Source of the DNA: Pseudorhodobacter sp.
Lineage (GTDB): Bacteria > Pseudomonadota > Alphaproteobacteria > Rhodobacterales > Rhodobacteraceae
Direction: 5' to 3'
Assembly (NCBI GenBank): GCA_029254215.1
Contig: JAQWYA010000102.1
Span: forward strand, 1 to 42,817
DNA length: 42,817 nt
Shown here piece after piece: positions 25,850 through 33,288 of the stretch. Every line of letters begins with the position of its first letter. The stretch's first letter is position 1. The notes under the pieces are model-generated. The model had not been told where the DNA came from. It did no database searches and saw nothing but the letters and a program-made list of their open reading frames with translations. Made by a program: the position numbers and the translations under genes.

Positions 25850-26770
25850 ATGCAGCTCTATCTGCCCATTGCCGAACTTTCCGTAAATGCCTTTGCCTTG
25901 CTGGGCCTTGGTGGGATTGTGGGTGTGCTTTCGGGCATGTTCGGCGTGGGCGGCGGGTTTATCATCACGCCGCTTTTGTTCTTCATGGGCATCCCGCCAG
26001 CCGTTGCAGTGGCGACCGGTGCCAATCTGGTCGTCGCCTCTTCGGTGTCCGGGGTTCTGGCGCAGCTAAAGCGTAAAGCCGTTGATTTCCGGATGGGCTT
26101 CGTTCTGCTGGCTGGCGGCTTGCTGGGGTCGGCCTTCGGCATCTGGGTGTTTGCCTGGCTGACCACGCTGGGGCAGATCGACCTGTTCGTACAACTGTCT
26201 TATGTGCTTTTCCTTGGGCTGATCGGCGCGATGATGCTGCGCGAAAGCCTTGGGGCTTTGATGCGCTCACGCAAGGCCAATGCGCCGATCCGGCGGTCGC
26301 ATGTGCATTACTCGGTCCATAAGCTACCGCTGAAGGTGAAGTTCCGGGCCTCGGGGCTGTATATCTCGGTAATCCCGCCCTTGCTGGCCGGGGCGTCGGT
26401 CGGGTTCTTGTCAGCGATCATGGGGGTTGGCGGCGGGTTTATCATGGTGCCGGTGATGATCTATCTTTTGGGAATGCCAACCAAAGTGGTCGTCGGCACC
26501 TCGTTGTTTCAGATCATTTTCGTAACCGCCTTCACCACCGTCATGCATGCCGTCACAAGCCAGTCGGTCGATATGGTTCTGGCCTTTGTTCTGATCATCG
26601 GCGGCGTGATCGGCGCGCAGATCGGCACGCGGCTGGGCGTCAAGCTGAAGGCGGAACAGCTGCGCATCCTGCTGGCGCTGATGGTGCTGGCCGTCTGCCT
26701 GCGGATCGCGCTTGATCTGTTGCTGACCCCGGATGAGCTTTACTCCATCACGCGCGGGGTGGCGATATGA
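25850..26770 (+). CDS. Sulfite exporter TauE/SafE family permease
   Basis: A 306-residue membrane protein with the two-repeat TauE/SafE fold. The paired motifs GVLSGMFGVGGGFIITPLLFFMGIPPAVAVATG (near residue 25) and GFLSAIMGVGGGFIMVPVMIYLLGMPTKVVVGTS (near residue 190) are diagnostic. About eight hydrophobic spans are visible, with a basic loop (SRKANAPIRRSHVHY) between the halves. Members move sulfur oxyanions or other small anions, and some act on cysteine or taurine-derived sulfite. It overlaps the TIGR02186 gene by four bases, a recurrent alphaproteobacterial pairing that suggests joint function. Confidence 0.92.
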   Translation: MQLYLPIAELSVNAFALLGLGGIVGVLSGMFGVGGGFIITPLLFFMGIPPAVAVATGANLVVASSVSGVLAQLKRKAVDFRMGFVLLAGGLLGSAFGIWVFAWLTTLGQIDLFVQLSYVLFLGLIGAMMLRESLGALMRSRKANAPIRRSHVHYSVHKLPLKVKFRASGLYISVIPPLLAGASVGFLSAIMGVGGGFIMVPVMIYLLGMPTKVVVGTSLFQIIFVTAFTTVMHAVTSQSVDMVLAFVLIIGGVIGAQIGTRLGVKLKAEQLRILLALMVLAVCLRIALDLLLTPDELYSITRGVAI

Positions 26771-27537
26771 CCCTGCGCCTGATCTCCCTTGCCGTTGCAG
26801 CCTTGCTTTGCGCCCTGCCTGCGCGCAGCGAAACCATTGTCGCGGGCCTTAGCCAGGACATGGTGTCGATCACCACGAATTTCACCGGCTCCGAGATTTT
26901 GATCTATGGCGCGGTGAAGCGCGAAGCCCCTGTGCCCCCCGATGATGCCCCCTTGGAAGTGGTGGTTACCGTGCAAGGCCCCTCGGCCCCGGTGGTCGTG
27001 CGCCGCAAGGAACGCCGCTACGGCATCTGGATGAACACTGAGGCCGTGAACATCTCGCAGGCCCCCAGCTTCTATGTCATCGCCTCGTCTGCGCCGATGG
27101 ACGTGGCGATGTCAGACACCGAAAAGCTGCGCCATTCGGTGACGATCCCGCGGGCGATCCGGGCTGTGGGCATTGCCTCCGAGGCCGAGGATGCCCCGAA
27201 TTTTGTCGACGCACTCGTCCGGCTGGAAGAAGAGCGTGGCGATTACGCGATGGCCGAAAACTCGGTCATTCTGGTGGAGGAGACGCTGTTTCGCGCCGAT
27301 ATCGCCCTGCCCGCCAACCTGACCGAAGGCAATTACATCGTCCGCCTGTTCATCACCCGCGATGGCGCAGTGGTTGACCTGCATGAGGAAGTCATCATCG
27401 TCAACAAGGCGGGGTTTGAGCGGCTGATCCATGTGCTCGCCCATGACCAACCTTTGCTTTACGGGCTCTTGTCGCTTTTGCTTGCGGTGATCGCGGGCTG
27501 GGGGGCTTCGGCAGGCTTTGCCTTGCTGCGCCGCTAG
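26767..27537 (+). CDS. TIGR02186 family (alphaproteobacterial membrane-anchored) protein
   Basis: A 256-residue protein with an N-terminal signal peptide (LISLAVAALLCALPARSE), a long extracytoplasmic beta-rich body and one C-terminal transmembrane helix (LLYGLLSLLLAVIAGWGASAGFALL). I recognise it as the TIGR02186/Alph_Pro_TM family from VSITTNFTGSEILIYGAVKRE near the N-terminus, KERRYGIWMNTEAV mid-protein, and FRADIALPANLTEGNYIVRLFITRDG. Function is unknown. The ATG lies inside the last codons of the TauE/SafE gene, so translation is coupled; it may be a periplasmic accessory to that permease. Its stop shares CTAG with the convergent MATE gene. Confidence 0.88.
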   Translation: MTLRLISLAVAALLCALPARSETIVAGLSQDMVSITTNFTGSEILIYGAVKREAPVPPDDAPLEVVVTVQGPSAPVVVRRKERRYGIWMNTEAVNISQAPSFYVIASSAPMDVAMSDTEKLRHSVTIPRAIRAVGIASEAEDAPNFVDALVRLEEERGDYAMAENSVILVEETLFRADIALPANLTEGNYIVRLFITRDGAVVDLHEEVIIVNKAGFERLIHVLAHDQPLLYGLLSLLLAVIAGWGASAGFALLRR

Positions 27538-28877
27538 ACCGTTGCGGAGGCGAGGCCCGCCTTGCGTTCCACCTCTGGCCATTGGCGGCCCATCGTCACC
27601 CCCCTTGTCAGGTTCAGGATCATCAGCGACATCCACAAGCCGTGGTTCCCCGCCACCGGGATCAACACGGCCAGCGCCAAAGCATAGACCGCCACCGATT
27701 GCAGCATAGCCCGGCGCATCTGGCGGGTCAGCGTGGCCCCGATAAAAATACCGTCGAGCATCCAGGCCGCAACGCCGATCAGGGGGGCGGCGATCAACCA
27801 AGGCAGATAGAGCCGCGCGGCGGCGCGCACCTCGACTGAGGTCGTCATCAGGTCGATGATCAGCGGGCCGGTCAGCGCATAGGCCAGCGACAGGCAGGCA
27901 ACCGCCCCCACCCCCCATTGAGAGGTCAGAATCGCCGCGCGCCGCGCCCCGCCCACCGAGCGCGCGCCAATCGCCCGACCAACCAGAGCCTCGGCGGCGA
28001 AGGCGAAACCGTCCAGAAAGAAGGCGGCCACCGTCAGCAACTGCATGAGCACCTGATTGGCCGCCAGCGTGACATCGCCTAGGCCCGCGCCCAAAAACAG
28101 AAAGCTGGTAAAGCTGATTTGCAGCAGGACAGAGCGGATCATGATGTCGCGATTGACCGCGATCATGCGGGCAATCGCCTCGGCCTCGCGCAGGCGGGCC
28201 AAGGCCGGGCCAAGCGCCGGGCCAAAGGCTTCGCGGCACAGCCACAGGCCGAACAAAAGCCCGGTCCATTCCGCGCAAAGCGTGGCCCAGGCAACGCCTT
28301 CAACACCCCAGCCAAGCCCGATCACGAACCAAAGATCCAGCGCGATGTTCAACCCATTGATCCAGAGTTGCAGCGCCAGAACGGCGCGGGTGCGTTCCAC
28401 CGCGATCAGCCAACCCGTCACGGCGTAAAGCGCGATTGTTGCGGGCGCGCCCCAGATGCGGATCTGCAAATATCCACGCGCGAGGCTTTCCACCTCGGCG
28501 CTGCCCGGCGAAAGGGCCAGCGCCACAAAGGTCAGGGGCACCTGCGCCAGAATGAACACCAGCCCCGCCAGCGCCCCCACCGCAAGGGCGCGCAGCAAAA
28601 TCGCGGTGCTTTCCACCTGATCGCCTTGCCCCTGCGCCTGTGCGGCAAGCCCCGAGGTGCCCATCCGCAGAAAGCCGAAAATCCAATAGACCGAAGACAA
28701 GATGATCGCGCCAAGGCCCACGGCGCCAATCGGGGCCGCCATGCCCATTTGCCCGACAACAGCCGTGTCGACGGCCCCCAGCAAAGGCACCGTCACATTG
28801 GCCAGCACAATTGGCACGGCCACGCGCAAGACGCGGCCATGGGTCAGGGCCCCAGTGCGGTCAAGGGGCGTTTGCAT
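27534..28877 (-). CDS. MATE family efflux transporter
   Basis: A 447-residue membrane protein of the NorM/DinF type. It opens VLRVAVPIVLANVTVPLLGAVDTAVVGQMG, followed by LGAIILSSVYWIFGFLRMGTSGLAAQAQG, both typical of MATE. The second half repeats with VLLQISFTSFLFLGAGLGDVTLAANQVLMQL. About 12 hydrophobic spans are visible. Such proteins export cationic drugs or metabolites using Na+ or H+. The start at 28877 overlaps the TGA of the upstream thioesterase by one base (TGATG); the longer ORF (28970) is inside that gene. Conserved DinF-like features fit better than NorM but substrate is unknown. Confidence 0.92.
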   Translation of the reverse strand: MQTPLDRTGALTHGRVLRVAVPIVLANVTVPLLGAVDTAVVGQMGMAAPIGAVGLGAIILSSVYWIFGFLRMGTSGLAAQAQGQGDQVESTAILLRALAVGALAGLVFILAQVPLTFVALALSPGSAEVESLARGYLQIRIWGAPATIALYAVTGWLIAVERTRAVLALQLWINGLNIALDLWFVIGLGWGVEGVAWATLCAEWTGLLFGLWLCREAFGPALGPALARLREAEAIARMIAVNRDIMIRSVLLQISFTSFLFLGAGLGDVTLAANQVLMQLLTVAAFFLDGFAFAAEALVGRAIGARSVGGARRAAILTSQWGVGAVACLSLAYALTGPLIIDLMTTSVEVRAAARLYLPWLIAAPLIGVAAWMLDGIFIGATLTRQMRRAMLQSVAVYALALAVLIPVAGNHGLWMSLMILNLTRGVTMGRQWPEVERKAGLASATV

Positions 28878-29413
28878 CAGGTGGCAGGCTCGTCGATGGG
28901 ATCGTCTGGCAAGGGCATCAGGAAATGCCCGGTCGCCTGTGCGAAAAGACGCGACCGATTGTCCTGCCATGCCTCGACATGCACCGAGGCATAGCGCCGC
29001 CCCGACCGGTTCACCCGTGCCCGCGCATAGGCATCGCGCGGCAGGCCCGACCGCAGGTAATCCACCGTGAAATCAATAGTCTTGGGCATCCGGAAAGCGC
29101 GCACTGCGGCAGGGTCCTGCGGGTTGCTTTCCATATCCTCCCACATCAGGGACCAGCTTAGCTCGATGATGGCGGTGACTTCCAGAAAGGCCGCTGTCAC
29201 CCCGCCATGGATCGCAGGCAGGATCGGGTTGCCGATCAACTTTTCGTCGAAGGGCAGGACCGCTGTCAGCTCATCCCCGCGCCGGTCAAACTGGATGCCC
29301 AGAAACTGGATATAGGGAACCCCATCCACCAGCCCGCGCAAGGCCGCATCGCGCCGCTGTTTGACCACTTGGACCGGTTCAGGCCGGGAGCGTTTCGGGG
29401 GCTGCTCGTTCAT
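28877..29413 (-). CDS. PaaI-family hotdog thioesterase (long form)
   Basis: A 178-residue hotdog-fold protein. The PaaI/COG2050 motif is ILPAIHGGVTAAFLEVTAIIEL near residue 65, followed by KTIDFTVDYLRSGLPRDAYARARV. Such enzymes hydrolyse acyl-CoA thioesters, often aromatic or medium-chain. It carries an N-terminal basic extension (KRSRPEPVQVVKQRRDAALRGL) not usual for the short form. It lies between a second PaaI gene (four-base overlap upstream) and the MATE gene (one-base overlap), making a three-gene co-translated unit. Substrate not predictable. Confidence 0.87.
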   Translation of the reverse strand: MNEQPPKRSRPEPVQVVKQRRDAALRGLVDGVPYIQFLGIQFDRRGDELTAVLPFDEKLIGNPILPAIHGGVTAAFLEVTAIIELSWSLMWEDMESNPQDPAAVRAFRMPKTIDFTVDYLRSGLPRDAYARARVNRSGRRYASVHVEAWQDNRSRLFAQATGHFLMPLPDDPIDEPAT

Positions 29414-29844
29414 GCTTTTGCTCCTTTCGGGCGCTCAAGAGTGAAGGCCCCCGTCGCGGCAGCCACGGGGCGGCTGGCGTCATCATCCGTGGTGGTGACG
29501 CGCACAAAAGCCACCGTGCGCGTGACGTGATAGCATTCGGCCCGCGCCGTGATCCGCTGACCGGGGGTTGCGGGGCGCATGTAGTCGATGCGCAGGTCCA
29601 AAGTCGCGGTGGAGACCGACCCAGCCGGATGGCACATGACCGATGCACCGCTGGCGGTATCCATCAACGCCGAAACCGCGCCGCCATGAATGACCCTTGT
29701 GACCGGATCCCCGATAAACCGCTCGTCATAGGGCATAGAGACAACGGCAACCCCATCCTCCATCTTCTCAAGCACCATCCCCAAGGCCCGCGAATGGGGC
29801 AGCGCCTCCATGAATTGCCGCGCGACTTTATCAGATGCCTGCAT
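29410..29844 (-). CDS. PaaI-family hotdog thioesterase (short form)
   Basis: A 144-residue hotdog-fold thioesterase. The catalytic helix motif is RVIHGGAVSALMDTASGASVM near residue 50, and STATLDLRIDYMRPATPGQRITARAECYHVTRTVAFVRV is standard. The ATG at 29844 is preferred over 29997 because GGAAGGGAA lies just upstream and the longer start adds 51 low-complexity residues. It is first in a thioesterase-thioesterase-MATE operon, divergent from a MerR regulator with 140 bases between; that regulator may control both sides. Confidence 0.88.
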   Translation of the reverse strand: MQASDKVARQFMEALPHSRALGMVLEKMEDGVAVVSMPYDERFIGDPVTRVIHGGAVSALMDTASGASVMCHPAGSVSTATLDLRIDYMRPATPGQRITARAECYHVTRTVAFVRVTTTDDDASRPVAAATGAFTLERPKGAKA

Positions 29845-29984
29845 GTCGTTCCCTTCCGAGTCCCCTGTTCGCCCCCATGTTTGCCAATCAGCGCGAGGAC
29901 GCAAGGGCAATGGGGAATTCCGCCTCTGCCGATTGCGCAACTGACCACATCGGCATAACCTGCCCAAAGGGAGAGACGAGAGCC

Positions 29985-30350
29985 ATGCCTGATACAAAAC
30001 TAAGCTTCAAGGAAATGTGCGCCAAGTTTGACGTAACGCCCCGGACCTTGCGCTATTATGAATATATTGAGCTTCTGTCCCCGGAAAAGGATGGGCGCGC
30101 CCGTTGGTACGGATCGCGTGAGGTCGCCCGGATGACCCTGATCCTGCGGGGTCGCCGCTTTGGTTTCAGCCTTGAAGAAATCCGGCAATGGCTTTTGATC
30201 TATCGGAAAGACGGCACCCGCGCGCAACTTGAGGCGTGGATCGCCCTTGCAGACCGCCAATTGGCAGAGTTGGACCGCCAGCGGACCGAACTGACACAAA
30301 GCATCGAAGACCTGCGCGCCTTGCGCGAAACGGCTCAGAATTCGCTCTGA
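29985..30350 (+). CDS. MerR family transcriptional regulator, copy 1
   Basis: A 121-residue regulator. The winged HTH (LSFKEMCAKFDVTPRTLRYYEYIELLSPEKDG) is followed by RRFGFSLEEIRQWL and a short coiled-coil dimerisation helix (LADRQLAELDRQRTELTQSIEDLRAL). There is no C-terminal Cys cluster for metals. It is a clear paralogue of the regulator 166 bases downstream. The start at 29985 has AAGGGAGAG upstream; the ORF-track start 29835 overlaps the divergent thioesterase leader. It may sense acyl-CoA-type ligands, by its setting between thioesterases and a beta-oxidation cluster, but this is inference. Confidence 0.9.
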   Translation: MPDTKLSFKEMCAKFDVTPRTLRYYEYIELLSPEKDGRARWYGSREVARMTLILRGRRFGFSLEEIRQWLLIYRKDGTRAQLEAWIALADRQLAELDRQRTELTQSIEDLRALRETAQNSL

Positions 30351-30389
30351 GGCTTTGAAGCGCCGCTGACACCACGTCATCGCGGCCCC

Positions 30390-30420
30390 TGACGTGACGT
30401 CAGACTTACGTTAACGTCAA
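30390..30420. promoter_or_regulatory. Paired ACGT palindromes, candidate MerR operators
   Basis: TGACGT-G-ACGTCA (30390-30402) is a perfect inverted repeat. CTTACGTTAACGTCAAG (30405-30421) is palindromic except for one pair and centred on ACGTTAACGT. They lie side by side in the gap between the two MerR genes. The second resembles operators recalled for LiuR-type MerR regulators of acyl-CoA catabolism. Confidence 0.6.
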
Positions 30421-30435
30421 GCACTCTGGTATCCC
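30406..30435 (+). promoter_or_regulatory. Candidate MerR-type promoter
   Basis: TTACGT (30406-30411) and TATCCC (30430-30435) with an upstream TG (TGGTATCCC) are 18 bases apart, the over-long spacing seen at MerR-controlled promoters. The second palindrome fills the -35/spacer, as expected for such a regulator. Confidence 0.4.
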
Positions 30436-30516
30436 TCTCGCAAGCGCCCATGTTCAGGGCATATTCCAAAGCGGGTTGCAGGTGGCCACAGGCCCCGCCC
30501 CGCAGCGACGAGAGAC

Positions 30517-30927
30517 ATGATGACTGACACGTTGATGACCATCCGCGAGATGTGCGACGCCTTTGATGTAACGGCCCGCACCCTGCGCTTCTACGAGGGG
30601 AAAGAGCTGATCTTCCCGCAGCGCGACGGCACCCGGCGGCTTTACACAAAGCGCGACCGCGCCCGCCTGAAACTGATCCTGCGCGGCAAGCGCTTCGGCT
30701 TCAGCCTCGAAGATATCCGTCAGCTTCTCGACATGTATGACACGGACGGCTCTGAAAAGTCGCAATATCTGCGCACCTATGCGCTGGCGCAGGATCGGTT
30801 GGTCCAGATGGAAAACCAGCGCCGCGACCTTGATGAAGCCATTGCCGAACTGCGCCAACAATTGCGCGACGGTGCAGAGATGTTTGCCGCCTATTCTCAG
30901 GCGCGCCTTGGAAAATCAGCCGCCTGA
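30517..30927 (+). CDS. MerR family transcriptional regulator, copy 2 (LiuR-like)
   Basis: A 136-residue MerR protein. HTH and wing: [38 protein letters not shown]; then [17 protein letters not shown] and a coiled-coil C-terminus ([20 protein letters not shown]). The layout matches copy 1 with many identical positions, so the two arose by duplication. There are no metal-site cysteines. It precedes the acyl-CoA dehydrogenase gene by 37 bases and has palindromes in its own promoter, so autoregulated control of the beta-oxidation genes is likely. Two adjacent ATGs start the frame; either could be used. Confidence 0.92.
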   Translation: MMTDTLMTIREMCDAFDVTARTLRFYEGKELIFPQRDGTRRLYTKRDRARLKLILRGKRFGFSLEDIRQLLDMYDTDGSEKSQYLRTYALAQDRLVQMENQRRDLDEAIAELRQQLRDGAEMFAAYSQARLGKSAA

Positions 30928-30964
30928 AAGGGCGCAAAAAACAACAGACGTTAGGGAGATTTCG

Positions 30965-32740
30965 ATGCCGATCTATAATGCCCCCGTAAAAGACATCCAG
31001 TTCCTGCTGCATGATGTTCTCAAGGTCTCTGCCAGCGATGTGCCCGGCTATGAGGATCTGGAGGCCGATTTCACCTCCGCCGTTCTGGAAGAAGCGGGCA
31101 AAGTGGCGCGCGACGTTCTGGCCCCGCTGAACGCGAGCGGCGACAAAGAAGGCTGCAGACTGGAAAACGGCGTCGTTCACACTCCCAAAGGGTTCGACAA
31201 AGCCTTTGCCGCGATGAAAGAAGGCGGTTGGACTGCGCTGGATTGCGATCCCGAATATGGCGGCCAGGGCCTGCCCTATCTGATGGGAACCGCCGTGGGC
31301 GAGATTTTCGTTTCCGCAAACATGGCCTTCAACATGTATCAGGGCCTGACCCATGGCGCCTATTCCGCGATCCATGCGCATGGCACGCCCGAACAAAAGG
31401 CCAAATACCTGCCCAAGATGGTGTCCTGCGACTGGACCGGCACCATGAACCTGACGGAACCGCATTGCGGCACCGATCTTGGCCTGATGCGCACCAAGGC
31501 CGAACCGCAGGACGACGGCAGCTATGCCATCACCGGGCAGAAGATCTTCATCTCGGCGGGCGAGCATGATCTGGCCGAAAACATCATTCACCTCGTTCTG
31601 GCCAAGGCCAGCGGCGGGCCGGAGGGGATCAAGGGGGTTTCGCTCTTCATCGTGCCGAAATTCCTCGTCAATGAAGACGGCTCCTTGGGCGCGCGCAATG
31701 GCGTCTCTGTCGGCTCGATCGAAGAGAAGATGGGCATTCATGGCAATGCCACCTGCGTGATGAACTATGACGGCGCGAAAGGCTGGCTGCTGGGCGATCT
31801 GCACAAGGGCATGCGCGCCATGTTCACCATGATGAACGAAGCCCGGCTAGGCGTCGGCCTTCAGGGCTATGCCGTGGCCGAGGCCGCCTATCAGAACGCT
31901 GCCGCCTATGCCAAGGACCGCCTGCAGGGCCGCGCCGTCACAGGGGCCGAGAACCCCTCGGGCCCGGCTGATCCGCTGATCGTCCACCCCGACATCCGTC
32001 GCAATCTGATGGATCAGAAAAGCTTCGTTGAAGGGGCGCGCGCCTTTACCTTCTGGGGCGCTCACCTGATCGACCGTTCCGTTCGCCTTGGCGATGCGGA
32101 TGCCGAAGGGCTGATCTCGCTGATGACCCCGGTCATCAAGGGGTTCCAGACCGACAAGGGCTTCGAGATGGCGGTAAATGCCCAGCAGGTTTATGGCGGC
32201 CATGGGTACATCGAGGAATGGGGCATGAGCCAATTCGCCCGCGATGCCCGGATCGCCATGATCTATGAAGGTGCGAATGGCGTGCAGGCGCTTGACCTTG
32301 TGGGTCGCAAGCTGGCGCAGGATGGCGGCAAGCATGTCATGGCCTTCTTCGAGATGGTCAAATCCTTCGTCAAGGAAAACGAAGGGGATGAACGGCTTGC
32401 CGGTTTCCTGCAGCCCTTGAAGAAAGCCTCCAAAGATCTGCAATCCGCCGGGATGTATTTCATGCAAAACGGCATAAAGAACCCGAACAATGCCCTGTCC
32501 GGATCCTATGATTTCATGCATATGATGGGGCATGTCTGCCTCGGCCTGATGTGGGCGCGGATCGCCAAAGCCGCCTATGCCGGGCTTGACGCCGGAACCG
32601 GGGATCGCGACTTCTACGAGGCAAAGATCGCGACCGGCCGTTATTACATGGCCCGCCACCTGCCGGCCACGACAATGCATCTGGCACGGATCGAAACGGG
32701 CGCTGATCCGGTTATGGCCCTTGCCGCAGACGCATTCTAA
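30965..32740 (+). CDS. Acyl-CoA dehydrogenase (long form with C-terminal extension domain)
   Basis: A 591-residue FAD enzyme introducing the alpha-beta double bond in acyl-CoA. Central motifs are [39 protein letters not shown] and [47 protein letters not shown]. The last includes the region of the catalytic Glu (YEGANG). An N-terminal domain of unknown function ([19 protein letters not shown]) and a C-terminal extension put it in the ~590-residue group. That group includes medium/long-chain enzymes and DmdC (methylmercaptopropionyl-CoA dehydrogenase), and I cannot separate these by eye. The start follows GGGAG; the ORF-track 30737 start lies inside MerR copy 2. Confidence 0.92.
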   Translation: MPIYNAPVKDIQFLLHDVLKVSASDVPGYEDLEADFTSAVLEEAGKVARDVLAPLNASGDKEGCRLENGVVHTPKGFDKAFAAMKEGGWTALDCDPEYGGQGLPYLMGTAVGEIFVSANMAFNMYQGLTHGAYSAIHAHGTPEQKAKYLPKMVSCDWTGTMNLTEPHCGTDLGLMRTKAEPQDDGSYAITGQKIFISAGEHDLAENIIHLVLAKASGGPEGIKGVSLFIVPKFLVNEDGSLGARNGVSVGSIEEKMGIHGNATCVMNYDGAKGWLLGDLHKGMRAMFTMMNEARLGVGLQGYAVAEAAYQNAAAYAKDRLQGRAVTGAENPSGPADPLIVHPDIRRNLMDQKSFVEGARAFTFWGAHLIDRSVRLGDADAEGLISLMTPVIKGFQTDKGFEMAVNAQQVYGGHGYIEEWGMSQFARDARIAMIYEGANGVQALDLVGRKLAQDGGKHVMAFFEMVKSFVKENEGDERLAGFLQPLKKASKDLQSAGMYFMQNGIKNPNNALSGSYDFMHMMGHVCLGLMWARIAKAAYAGLDAGTGDRDFYEAKIATGRYYMARHLPATTMHLARIETGADPVMALAADAF

Positions 32741-32749
32741 GTTGGACCA

Positions 32750-32779
32750 AGCCCTTATTTATCCTCGATAAATCGGGCT
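32750..32779 (+). other. 12-base-pair hairpin between acyl-CoA dehydrogenase and the small gene
   Basis: AGCCC and ATTTATC on the left pair with GATAAAT and GGGCT on the right around loop CTC, with a small TT/C internal loop. It starts ten bases after the dehydrogenase stop. No T-run follows, so it may stabilise or process the mRNA rather than stop it. Confidence 0.45.
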
Positions 32780-32801
32780 AATCCAGAAAGGGGAGGAGAC
32801 C

Positions 32802-33014
32802 ATGCCAAAACGCTTCCGCCTGACACGCCGCTTCCCGGTCGGTATGACCGAAGACGGCTACCGGGCCTTGAAACGCTTTTCCCAAGAGGCTGGTCTTGAC
32901 GAGGGCGAAGCCATGTCCTTTCTCTTCGAGAATTTCAACTCCGTCATCGACAAAGAGGCGCTCACCCATCGTTTGCGCCTCTTCAATGCTGAGTTGGAAA
33001 GTCGCAAAAAATGA
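32802..33014 (+). CDS. Small conserved-looking protein, possible ribbon-helix-helix fold
   Basis: A 70-residue protein with an excellent Shine-Dalgarno (GGGGAGGAG) five bases before the ATG. After a basic start (MPKRFRLTRRFPVGM) come two helices (TEDGYRALKRFSQEAGLDEGEAMSFLFENFNSVI) and an amphipathic tail. A basic beta strand followed by two helices is the ribbon-helix-helix layout, so a small DNA-binding protein is possible. I do not recognise the family. It sits inside the beta-oxidation cluster between dehydrogenase and GST. Coding reality rests on the ribosome binding site and clean composition. Confidence 0.65.
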   Translation: MPKRFRLTRRFPVGMTEDGYRALKRFSQEAGLDEGEAMSFLFENFNSVIDKEALTHRLRLFNAELESRKK

Positions 33015-33040
33015 CGGACAGCAAAGGGCCCATCCGAAGC

Positions 33041-33061
33041 AGGTATTTTTGCCAAGAAGAA
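33041..33061 (+). repeat. Dispersed intergenic element, copy 1
   Basis: Follows AGGTATTT-N3-CCAARAAGAA (here N3 = TTG, R = G). It lies 27 bases after the small gene's stop. Its right half also makes a local hairpin, TTGCCAA-GAAGAA-TTGGCAA (33049-33068). Confidence 0.6.
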
Positions 33062-33074
33062 TTGGCAAGGAATG

Positions 33075-33131
33075 CGCCCCGGACAGGGGATCGGTCCAAC
33101 CCATGTGAGAGCTTCACGCAAGGCCGGGGCG
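33075..33131. repeat. Inverted repeat nested between element copies 1 and 2
   Basis: CGCCCCGG (33075-33082) and CCGGGGCG (33124-33131) are perfect complements around 41 bases, with an inner GTGA-GAGCT-TCAC. The 33015-33288 gap holds no gene I believe in; it contains this nested structure and the two element copies. Confidence 0.5.
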
Positions 33132-33210
33132 ACTTCTCCTTGGGCGGTCATCGGCTCCTCAGCCTGTACCGCCCCTCGATACTGGCGGAAGAATGGTTAA
33201 GACTTCGTTC

Positions 33211-33231
33211 TTCTTTTTGGCGAAAATACCT
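33211..33231 (-). repeat. Dispersed intergenic element, copy 2 (inverted)
   Basis: Reverse complement of the AGGTATTT-N3-CCAARAAGAA element (N3 = TCG, R = A). It matches copy 1 at 19 of 21 positions in opposite orientation, so the two could form the outer stem of a 191-base palindromic structure. Confidence 0.6.
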
Positions 33232-33288
33232 CACGGGGGTGCGGGGGTGTGAAACTCCCGCCGCGCTGAGGCAAGGGAGATCGGGAAC

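Noticed and set aside
30737-30964. N-terminal extension of acyl-CoA dehydrogenase in the ORF track
   Set aside because: Lies inside MerR copy 2; the conserved N-terminus and Shine-Dalgarno point to 30965.
33041-33231. CRISPR array
   Set aside because: Only two inverted copies with a long unlike interior; no direct repeats or regular spacers.
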